From Lachnospiraceae bacterium (GTDB lineage Bacteria; Bacillota_A; Clostridia; Lachnospirales; Lachnospiraceae): a stretch of 7,663 bases of DNA. The notes beneath the pieces are model-generated. The model did no database searches. It was not told the DNA's origin and saw only the letters and a list, made by a program, of their open reading frames with translations. Below, one piece after another: positions 1 to 5,810 of the stretch. Position 1 is the first letter of the stretch; each line of letters begins with the position of its first letter. Both the position numbers and the translations under genes were made by a program. The DNA lies in the NCBI GenBank assembly GCA_017620345.1, contig JAFZQP010000155.1, positions 1-7,663 of the forward strand, read 5' to 3'.

Positions 1-12
1 GACAGACCTCTT

Positions 13-35
13 CCCAATTCACTACGTGAATCGGG
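13..35 (+). other. Imperfect hairpin just upstream of the tRNA
   Basis: CCC-a-ATTCAC, a TAC loop, then GTGAAT-c-GGG forms a 6-bp perfect stem extended by 3 GC pairs across one mismatch. It is followed by a pyrimidine-rich stretch (CCCCTTCTATCT), not a clean T-run. It could be the terminator of a gene left of the window or a processing structure in a tRNA precursor. No good -35/-10 pair is visible in the 53 bases before the tRNA, so the tRNA may be transcribed from further upstream. The role is uncertain. Confidence 0.3.
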
Positions 36-53
36 CCCCTTCTATCTACATAT

Positions 54-133
54 GCGGATATGGCGGAATTGGCAGACGCGCCAGATTTAGGTTCTGGTGG
101 GAGACCGTGCAGGTTCAAGTCCTGTTATCCGCA
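54..133 (+). tRNA. trnL: tRNA-Leu (anticodon UAG)
   Basis: This is a complete class II tRNA that decodes CUN leucine codons. The acceptor stem GCGGATA (54-60) pairs perfectly with TATCCGC (126-132), and A133 is the discriminator base. The D stem is GCG/CGC (63-65, 77-79) with the GG pair at 71-72. The anticodon stem CCAGA/TCTGG (81-85, 93-97) encloses the loop TTTAGGT, which gives anticodon TAG at 88-90. An extended variable arm (98-108, GG/CC stem) is typical of leucine tRNAs. The T arm GCAGG-TTCAAGT-CCTGT spans 109-125. The 3' CCA is not encoded, because TCT follows A133, so it must be added by CCA nucleotidyltransferase. The last 19 bases are shared with the opposite-strand end of the hybrid kinase gene. 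Confidence 0.97.
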
Positions 134-3100
134 TCTGATACACCGGTATCAACGGTGTCTTTCTCGATCAGCTCCTGCGGCAGATACTGCAGGAGCATTT
201 CTTCAAGTTTCGAAGAATCTATGGGTTTCGTAAGATAGTCATCAAATCCCTCTTTGATATATACGTCCCTCGCACCCGATATGGCATTTGCGGTAAGGCA
301 TACCATTGGCGTCTCCGTATTGAGATTGCCTTCATCCGCTCTTATCTCATGAAGTGCTTCTACCCCGTCCTTCTCCGGCATCATATGATCCATGAATATG
401 ACATCATAGTGCTGCGTGCGTGTTCGTGCAATAGCATCATCGGCACTCAGCGAAGTGTCGATCCGAACCTTTGTCTGCTTTAACAGTTTCGTAAATACAA
501 TAAGATTTACTTTACTGTCATCTACGACGAGAACATGTGCATCGGGAGCGGTGAACTTCACTTTGTATCCGCGCGATCTGTCAAGGGCATCGCGATGAGT
601 CTTCATATAGTCGCCGACCGGTGTCCGGCTCATGACTTTCTGCCTGAGGTCAAACGAGAATGTCGACCCCTTCCCGTATTCGCTTTCTACATTCAGCGTC
701 GATCCCATCATACCAAGCAGGCTCTTGGTGATGCTCATTCCCAGACCCGACCCTTCTATGTTGCGGTTTCGTACAACATCGATCCTCTCGAATTCGGCAA
801 AGAGCTTTTTCATCTCTTCCGGTTTGATACCTATCCCGGTATCCTCAACAGAAACTTTCAGCAGTATATCGTCGCTGTCCGGTATATCTTCATGGGAGAT
901 GCGAAGCGTTACGGTTCCGTTATCCGTATACTTGACGGCGTTTGTAAGAATATTTGTGATGATCTGTTTGATCCTTACCTCGTCGCCCCACAGCTCCGAC
1001 GGCGTATTTTCATTTATATCCGCCACAAGTTCGAGGCCCTTTCCCTTCGCACGTTCGGAAATGGATGAGATCAGGCTGGCCACCATTGATGCAGTCATAT
1101 ACCTGACAGGGATGATCTCCATCTTTCCGTCTTCGATCTTGGAAAAATCAAGGACATCGTTGATCAGTGACAACAGGTTCTTTCCGGCCATCTGTATGTT
1201 GTCGGAATACTCAAGGATATTGCCCTCCTTCGATTCACGCTGGATCATCTCGTTCATTCCGAGAACAGCGTTTATCGGAGTCCTTATCTCGTGGGACATG
1301 TGAGCAAGGAACTGTCCTTTTGCCTTATCGGCGGCTATCGCAGCATCCGAGGCTTCTTTCATCCTCTCCGTCGCCTCTGCCTGCCATGCGATCATACCCG
1401 TCAGCAGCCTGTATGTCAGAACGATACATATCATAAACAGCACTGCATAGATCAACGAATAAAACAGCAGATTACCGTATACCGACCGAAAATCAGACAG
1501 CACGTAAACTGAAAAACCCGACACTTTGTTGCTTTCTGCGAGCAGTATCCTGTAATAACCGTCGTAGTCCTTTATCAGTTCCGTATCCTTTCCGTTTGCG
1601 TTCACCTCGGAATACGGAAGACCGAAGATGTTTGTCGTCTGGTCCACCGTCATCTGATAGCTTCCGTAAGGATGATTTATTATGTTTCCCGAAGGATCGA
1701 CGAGAAAAGCGTATCCGTCATTCGTATAACTGCTGCCCAGAATATCTATCAGCTTATCCATGTAAAAATCAATACCGAAGATACCAAGGAAGCGGCCCGT
1801 CTTTGCATCAAACACACTCTCCGAAAAAGTAATGCAGTATCCGCCGGTCTGTTCATCATAATAAGGTGCAGAAATACTCCATCCCTCTTCAGATGCCAGC
1901 GTATCCTTGTACCACTGTCTTTCTTCAACACGCCACCCCTGCTCGGGTTTCCATCCGTTATTCATATATACGGTGGGCATCAGCTGAGGATTGGCTATGT
2001 ATGTAACTGATATCTCGGGATACTGCTGCGTTATCCTGTTGAGATAATCTATCGAATGCTCATAATCAAGAAGCATGTTCGGATTTGTCGAGATTGAACT
2101 TACGAACATATCAAGTATCGATTTCTGTGTCGTTATCCAGTCGGTAAGCTCATGCTCATACCTCATCCCAAAATTAGCCATACGGGCATCCGCCCATTCC
2201 CTCTTGCTGAGCAGATTTGCACCAAGTCCCGTGAACATGACAACGATCATAAAAGACACGATTATCGCACGATAGCGCTTGTCGACTCCCTTTGCCTTGA
2301 GCTTTGGTCTGTCGTCTTTTTCCGACTTGCGTCTTTCCGACCTTCGTGCGAGAAATAGGATTATAAAGAAAAGTGTAAGCGCAAGGATCAGCGTCCCCAT
2401 GAGTTCAATATATGACTCACGGTAAAGATCCCAGTCATTCTCACTTATGATCAGATACCATCCGTTACCGCCGTCTGCGGCAAACAGATTTTCAAATAAC
2501 AGTCCGGAACGGATCCTTGTTGTCGCAACTCCTTTCATGCTCTTTGAGAGCGACCATATGCCGACATATTCAGGAATGGACTGCGACAGCATTGTGCCGA
2601 CAAGTTCATCGTCAGAACACCCTGCGATTATTCCGTCATCGGTCACTATAACAGCCTCGCTCGAATCGGTATCGTACATCTGCGCGATATGATCCTGTAT
2701 CGTATCCATCGTGTAGTCTATGCCCAGTACCGTATCCGCGTCACCGAGCATTACCGATACCGTATAACAGATATCCCCGGTAACAACATCCTGGTAAGGT
2801 GCCGACACGTATGGTATTCCCCCGTTCCTTATGGCGCCTGTATACCATAAACGTTCCTTGGCATTAAACTTTTCGTTCTCATCCATTCCCGGAACGATCG
2901 ACCAGCCTTCACCCGCAATGTAGATGTTGATAACGCCGAGCCCGCTTGCAGTAAGCTCATCTCTTCGATTATATATGTATTTTTCAAGCCCGCTCCTGCT
3001 GAACAGGAATTCTCTCGCCTCTACCGCAGACTCAAGAGACAGCTTCTCGGCTTCATTGATCATATCCTTGAATTCGGAGCTGATCTTTTCAAGCTGATAT

Positions 3101-3222
3101 ATGCCGTTTTCCCTCGACAGCTGTCTGGTCCTGTTGAACACCTGCCAGACGCCAAACAGTATCACGATAAACAGGAGCGATGATATCAGTATTATGGCTT
3201 TATTGCTCTTTTTGTTTCTCAT
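115..3222 (-). CDS. Hybrid sensor histidine kinase with two tandem extracellular Cache modules
   Basis: This 1035-residue membrane protein senses extracellular cues through Cache domains and relays phosphate from His to a C-terminal receiver Asp. Visible order: membrane helix about 9-28; first Cache about 30-270; helix about 271-292; a basic linker about 293-317; helix about 318-337; second Cache about 340-580; helix about 583-606; a coiled-coil-like linker about 608-636. HisKA follows, with motif HMSHEIRTP and phospho-acceptor H644. The HATPase has its N box at N757/N761, G1 at DTGIG (794-798) and G2 at GSGLG (824-828). The receiver is at about 895-1015, with acidic pair D901/D902, phospho-acceptor D945, T977 and K999. 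All catalytic residues are present. There is no HAMP, PAS or HPt domain, so a separate phosphotransfer protein or response regulator is expected. The ATG at 3222 follows GGAG with a 5-base spacer. The 3' end overlaps the tRNA-Leu. The kinase assignment is firm; the ligand and output are unknown. Confidence 0.96.
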   Translation of the reverse strand: MRNKKSNKAIILISSLLFIVILFGVWQVFNRTRQLSRENGIYQLEKISSEFKDMINEAEKLSLESAVEAREFLFSRSGLEKYIYNRRDELTASGLGVINIYIAGEGWSIVPGMDENEKFNAKERLWYTGAIRNGGIPYVSAPYQDVVTGDICYTVSVMLGDADTVLGIDYTMDTIQDHIAQMYDTDSSEAVIVTDDGIIAGCSDDELVGTMLSQSIPEYVGIWSLSKSMKGVATTRIRSGLLFENLFAADGGNGWYLIISENDWDLYRESYIELMGTLILALTLFFIILFLARRSERRKSEKDDRPKLKAKGVDKRYRAIIVSFMIVVMFTGLGANLLSKREWADARMANFGMRYEHELTDWITTQKSILDMFVSSISTNPNMLLDYEHSIDYLNRITQQYPEISVTYIANPQLMPTVYMNNGWKPEQGWRVEERQWYKDTLASEEGWSISAPYYDEQTGGYCITFSESVFDAKTGRFLGIFGIDFYMDKLIDILGSSYTNDGYAFLVDPSGNIINHPYGSYQMTVDQTTNIFGLPYSEVNANGKDTELIKDYDGYYRILLAESNKVSGFSVYVLSDFRSVYGNLLFYSLIYAVLFMICIVLTYRLLTGMIAWQAEATERMKEASDAAIAADKAKGQFLAHMSHEIRTPINAVLGMNEMIQRESKEGNILEYSDNIQMAGKNLLSLINDVLDFSKIEDGKMEIIPVRYMTASMVASLISSISERAKGKGLELVADINENTPSELWGDEVRIKQIITNILTNAVKYTDNGTVTLRISHEDIPDSDDILLKVSVEDTGIGIKPEEMKKLFAEFERIDVVRNRNIEGSGLGMSITKSLLGMMGSTLNVESEYGKGSTFSFDLRQKVMSRTPVGDYMKTHRDALDRSRGYKVKFTAPDAHVLVVDDSKVNLIVFTKLLKQTKVRIDTSLSADDAIARTRTQHYDVIFMDHMMPEKDGVEALHEIRADEGNLNTETPMVCLTANAISGARDVYIKEGFDDYLTKPIDSSKLEEMLLQYLPQELIEKDTVDTGVSDADNRT
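140..164 (+). terminator. Candidate intrinsic terminator of the tRNA, inside the kinase gene
   Basis: ACACCG (140-145) and CGGTGT (153-158) form a perfect 6-bp stem around a 7-base loop. It is followed by CTTTCT, which is T-rich on the + strand only. It begins six bases after the tRNA discriminator base, the right place to end a tRNA transcript. The tail is short and interrupted, so termination strength is uncertain. It lies within the coding region for the last residues of the convergent kinase. Confidence 0.4.
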
Positions 3223-3258
3223 AAGAACTCCGGAATCATCTTACTGTATAAAAACCTT

Positions 3259-3287
3259 ATTATATAATACTCTGTCAACAATATAAA
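3259..3287 (-). promoter_or_regulatory. Candidate promoter of the hybrid kinase gene
   Basis: Read on the - strand, TTTATA (3287-3282, 4 of 6 to TTGACA) and a perfect TATAAT (3264-3259) are separated by 17 bases. Transcription would begin near 3252, leaving an untranslated leader of about 30 bases that contains the GGAG ribosome binding site. A perfect TTGACA also occurs nearby (3278-3273), but its spacing to either TATA-like box is wrong. The -10 overlaps a TATAAT on the other strand (3263-3268). Confidence 0.45.
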
Positions 3288-3325
3288 TTCAATGAAATAC
3301 AGCATATCAACAAAGCCGGGGCAAT

Positions 3326-3354
3326 TTGACTTTCATATGTTTCGGTCTTATTAT
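3326..3354 (+). promoter_or_regulatory. Promoter of the antiporter gene
   Basis: TTGACT (3326-3331, 5 of 6 to consensus) and TATTAT (3349-3354, 5 of 6) are spaced by exactly 17 bases, a good sigma-A-type promoter. Initiation near 3361 would leave a leader of about 19 bases, just enough for the ribosome binding site at 3367-3374. This argues against translation starting at the upstream in-frame TTG at 3326, which lies in the -35 box itself. Confidence 0.65.
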
Positions 3355-3366
3355 AAAAAAATCGCC

Positions 3367-3374
3367 AGGGAGGG
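3367..3374 (+). promoter_or_regulatory. Ribosome binding site fixing the antiporter start
   Basis: AGGGAGGG lies 5 bases before the ATG at 3380. No comparable site precedes the upstream in-frame start at 3326. The site therefore decides in favour of the shorter, 391-residue protein. Confidence 0.8.
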
Positions 3375-3379
3375 TACTT

Positions 3380-4555
3380 ATGAACATAGAAATCTTATTT
3401 GAACTTGCGATACTGATCTTTTCGGCGAAAGCGCTCGGTCTTCTTGCAAAAAGGATAGGGGCGCCTCAGGTCGTGGGTGAGATACTTGCAGGTCTTTTCA
3501 TAGGACCGTCCGTGTTAAATATCGTGCAGGTAAATGACAGCCTGGAGATCTTTGCCGAGATCGGCGTTATAATGCTCATGTTTGCGGCAGGACTCGGAAC
3601 GGATCTTAAACAGCTCAAAAGATCCGGTTTTAAATCTTTCCTTATAGCCCTGATCGGTGTTATTGTTCCCCTTGTCGGCGGCTTTGCTCTGTACGGAGCA
3701 TTTTACGGATTTGCCGCTCCGCCCTCAACAAAATTCTATACAGCACTGTTCATAGGTACGATAATTACAGCGACCAGCGTTTCCATTACAGTTGCCGCTC
3801 TTTCGGAGATGGGAAAGCTTTCGTCCGAAGTCGGTACCACGATCGTAGGTGCTGCCGTGATAGATGATGTTATCGGTATCGTCGTGCTGACATGTGTTAT
3901 CGGAGCGAGCGGTGGCGAAGGTAATGTCGGAATGGTGCTCGTCAAGATCGTCCTGTTCTTTGTCATCGCTTTTCTTTTGGGTCTGATCGTTCACAAGGCG
4001 ATGCAGTGGCTCGATGAGCGTCACCCTCACTCTCAAAGGCTCCCGATTTACAGCCTGGCATTCTGTTTTGCGATGGCTTATATCGCACAGAAATACTTTG
4101 ATATCGCGGATATAACCGGTGCGTACTGTGCCGGCATAGTGCTGTGCACGATCAAGGATACCGAGTATATAGAAAACAAGATAGATATCAGCAGTTACAT
4201 GCTGTTCGGCCCGATGTTCTTTGCATGTATCGGACTCAAGACCGAACTGTCCGGGCTTACCGCATCCATACTCGGGTTTAGCATATGCTTTATAATCGTG
4301 GCTCTTCTGACGAAAGTCATAGGCTGCGGTCTGGCTGCAAAGATATGCGGTTACAGCTGGGAGGATTGTATCAGGATAGGTGCCGGGATGATGACAAGAG
4401 GCGAGGTCGCTCTGATCGTCGCTCAGAAAGGATTGTCTGCGAAAGTCCTTGACTCTTCATATTTTCCCGCGGTCATACTTCTTATCATAGTATCTTCGGT
4501 GGTAACGCCGATCATACTGAAACTGTTGTTTTCAAAAGCGAAAAAAGCCGGCTGA
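3380..4555 (+). CDS. CPA2-family Na+/H+ (cation/proton) antiporter
   Basis: This 391-residue integral membrane protein exchanges cytoplasmic Na+ (or K+) for protons across the plasma membrane, in pH and sodium homeostasis. It is hydrophobic throughout, with about 12-13 helices. Family signatures visible are an N-terminal helix ending GEILAGLFIGP (33-43), the unwound-helix motif TSVSITVAALSEMG (132-145), and the ion-binding pair D162-D163 in VIDDVIGIVVL. Near the C-terminus are K312 in LLTKVIGCG and RGEVALIVAQKG (340-351). In NapA-type antiporters the Asp-Asp pair and a lysine on this later helix mark electrogenic exchangers, so electrogenic Na+/H+ exchange is inferred. There is no C-terminal TrkA-N/KTN or TrkA-C domain, unlike KefB/KefC. 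It is apparently transcribed alone, from its own promoter. Its stop is two bases from the stop of the convergent 98-residue gene. The family is secure; the transported ion is not. Confidence 0.93.
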   Translation: MNIEILFELAILIFSAKALGLLAKRIGAPQVVGEILAGLFIGPSVLNIVQVNDSLEIFAEIGVIMLMFAAGLGTDLKQLKRSGFKSFLIALIGVIVPLVGGFALYGAFYGFAAPPSTKFYTALFIGTIITATSVSITVAALSEMGKLSSEVGTTIVGAAVIDDVIGIVVLTCVIGASGGEGNVGMVLVKIVLFFVIAFLLGLIVHKAMQWLDERHPHSQRLPIYSLAFCFAMAYIAQKYFDIADITGAYCAGIVLCTIKDTEYIENKIDISSYMLFGPMFFACIGLKTELSGLTASILGFSICFIIVALLTKVIGCGLAAKICGYSWEDCIRIGAGMMTRGEVALIVAQKGLSAKVLDSSYFPAVILLIIVSSVVTPIILKLLFSKAKKAG

Positions 4556-4557
4556 GA

Positions 4558-4854
4558 TCACATTCCGTTAAGAAGAGCATCAACCTCTTCCTGGCTGAGC
4601 CCTACCTTGAAATTGCTGGAAAGGATCTGACCGACAAGCGCTGTCGGATCATCCTGGGCCGGAGCCGCGTTTGCAGGCGCAGTATCTGCAGAAGCCTGTT
4701 CCTGTACCGGTTCAGGCTCGGGAGTACGCTCGGCATAGAACGGGTGATCCTGGGTTATGGCACGTTCCTTTGTGACCGTATATGTTCCGTATTTAAATAT
4801 CTTTTCCCTGCCAACTCTGGACAGATACAGGATCCGTTCTTCTTCCTGATCCAT
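4558..4854 (-). CDS. Small protein with a C-terminal FliM-like CheY-binding peptide
   Basis: I do not recognise this 98-residue protein as a named family. Three parts are visible. The first is a charged N-terminal segment (1-40) that may fold as a small domain. The second is a Pro/Ala/Glu/Gln-rich linker (about 41-71), presumably flexible. The third is a C-terminal tail ending LSQEEVDALLNGM (86-98). That tail matches the start of the flagellar switch protein FliM, which in E. coli reads LSQAEIDALLNG and docks phosphorylated CheY. FliY begins with a similar motif. No FliM middle domain or FliN/SpoA domain follows, so this is not a truncated switch protein. Receiver-domain binding is inferred from the motif alone. 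There is no signal peptide or membrane helix, so it should be cytoplasmic. The ATG at 4854 has AGAGG 5 bases upstream and a strong promoter, so the gene is very likely real. Function is unknown. Confidence 0.85.
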   Translation of the reverse strand: MDQEEERILYLSRVGREKIFKYGTYTVTKERAITQDHPFYAERTPEPEPVQEQASADTAPANAAPAQDDPTALVGQILSSNFKVGLSQEEVDALLNGM

Positions 4855-4893
4855 GGTAACCTCTTGTAAAAAAACTTCAATGATGTTAGAGTC

Positions 4894-4899
4894 TATAAT
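4894..4899 (+). promoter_or_regulatory. Possible -10 element of the DegV-family gene
   Basis: A perfect TATAAT lies 41 bases before the DegV start codon, about right for a leader of roughly 35 bases. No convincing -35 is found at 16-18 bases upstream (AAAACT or AAACTT), and there is no extended -10 TG. The promoter is therefore either activator-dependent or weak. It forms one half of the palindrome TATAATATTATA, whose other half is the -10 of the opposite gene. Confidence 0.38.
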
Positions 4900-4928
4900 A
4901 TTATATTGCTATTCAAAATCGATGGCAA
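4900..4928 (-). promoter_or_regulatory. Promoter of the 98-residue protein gene
   Basis: On the - strand, TTGCCA (4928-4923, 5 of 6 to consensus) and a perfect TATAAT (4905-4900) are separated by exactly 17 bases. Initiation would fall near 4893, giving a leader of about 39 bases that contains the AGAGG site at 4864-4860. The -35 box ends two bases from the ribosome binding site of the divergent DegV gene. Confidence 0.65.
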
Positions 4929-4930
4929 GT

Positions 4931-4935
4931 GGGAG
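4931..4935 (+). promoter_or_regulatory. Ribosome binding site fixing the DegV start
   Basis: GGGAG sits 5 bases before the ATG at 4941. An upstream in-frame GTG at 4929 overlaps this site and has no site of its own, so the ATG is the better start. Confidence 0.75.
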
Positions 4936-4940
4936 ACGAC

Positions 4941-5810
4941 ATGAACAATATAGCCATAATAACTGACAGTAACAGCGGAATAACACGTGAGCATGCGCAG
5001 AAACTGGGAATAACGGTTCTTCCCATGCCGTTTACGATCGACGACGAGGATTATTTTGAGGACATCAACCTGACGCAGGAAGAGTTCTACGAAAGACTGC
5101 TTGGCGGCTCCAAAGTGATGACCTCCCAGCCGAATCCGGCATCGGTTAAAAAATGCTGGGATGAGGCTCTTCAGACTCACGATGAGGTTGTCTATATCCC
5201 CATGTCAAGCGGACTGTCAGGCTCGGCACAGACCGCGCTGTTCCTGTGTGAAGATTATGACGGAAGGGTAAATGTCGTCAACAATCAGAGGATAAGCGTT
5301 ACCCAGTATTCATCCGTGCTCGATGCCATAGAGATGTCATCAAAAGGGTATTCGGGAAAAGAGATCAAAGAACGTCTTGAACAGGACAGATTTGATTCAT
5401 CGATATACATCATGGTTGATACGCTCAAGTACTTAAAGGCCGGCGGACGTCTTACACCGGCTGTTGCCGCGCTGGGAACGATACTCCGCATCAAACCCGT
5501 TCTTCAGATACAGGGGGAAAAACTGGATACTTTCAGTCTTGCCAGGACTCATTCACAGGCCAAGACGATGATGATGAACCAGATAGCAAAGGACATAACC
5601 GAACGCTTCGGCGGCTCCGACGACGGATCCGGTGTCAGACTGTTTATAGCATATACCCATAACAGGGATGTAGCCGAGGAGTTTGCCAAAGAAGTAAAGA
5701 CGCGTTTTCCGAAAGCAGCGCCCGAATGTTACGCTCTGTCCCTTTCGGTAAGCTGTCATATAGGTCCGGGGTCGCTTGCCCTCGCATGTTCCAGGATTGA
5801 ATCCTATTAA
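4941..5810 (+). CDS. DegV-family fatty-acid-binding protein (FakB-like)
   Basis: This 289-residue soluble protein belongs to the DegV/EDD fold family. Characterised members (FakB) bind a fatty acid and present it to the kinase FakA for phosphorylation and phospholipid synthesis. Motifs in order: TDSNSGI (8-14); TSQPNP (61-66), the conserved TSQP turn near the carboxylate site; SSGLSGSAQTA (89-99); DTLKYLKAGGRL (160-171), the conserved hinge between the two subdomains; and HIGPGSLAL (273-281), close to the invariant H-x-GPG motif whose His helps hold the fatty acid head group. The length and full motif set indicate an intact gene. No fakA lies beside it, which is common because genomes often carry several fakB paralogues. 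Its stop TAA shares bases with the stop of the convergent diguanylate cyclase. The family is secure; the individual fatty-acid preference cannot be read. Confidence 0.95.
   Translation: MNNIAIITDSNSGITREHAQKLGITVLPMPFTIDDEDYFEDINLTQEEFYERLLGGSKVMTSQPNPASVKKCWDEALQTHDEVVYIPMSSGLSGSAQTALFLCEDYDGRVNVVNNQRISVTQYSSVLDAIEMSSKGYSGKEIKERLEQDRFDSSIYIMVDTLKYLKAGGRLTPAVAALGTILRIKPVLQIQGEKLDTFSLARTHSQAKTMMMNQIAKDITERFGGSDDGSGVRLFIAYTHNRDVAEEFAKEVKTRFPKAAPECYALSLSVSCHIGPGSLALACSRIESY

Noticed and set aside
54..133. tRNA-Leu as the attachment site of an integrated element
   Set aside because: No integrase, no second copy of the tRNA 3' end and no mobile-element genes are visible in this window. The overlap with the kinase alone does not support it.
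632..1303. Long + strand open frame (223 codons) opposite the kinase domain
   Set aside because: It is antisense to the HisKA/HATPase/receiver region, whose motifs are all intact on the - strand. It has no ribosome binding site or recognisable domain. It is a shadow of codon bias in the real gene, as is the overlapping frame at 535-1068.
3326..3379. N-terminal extension of the antiporter starting at 3326
   Set aside because: The start would lie in the -35 box of the likely promoter and lacks a ribosome binding site. The ATG at 3380 has AGGGAGGG at ideal spacing, and the family homology begins there.
4540..4556. GCCGGC followed by T6 on the - strand as a terminator of the 98-residue gene
   Set aside because: AGCCGGCT is a palindrome with no loop, so it cannot fold as a stable hairpin. 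The T-run comes from lysine codons at the end of the antiporter.
4572..4590. GAAGAG/CTCTTC hairpin as a terminator for the antiporter
   Set aside because: The 6-bp stem with a 7-base loop is weak and followed by CTGGCTGAG with no T-tract.
4929..4940. GTG start for the DegV protein
   Set aside because: The GTG overlaps the GGGAG site that serves the ATG at 4941. The conserved N-terminal strand (IAIITDS) starts directly after the ATG.
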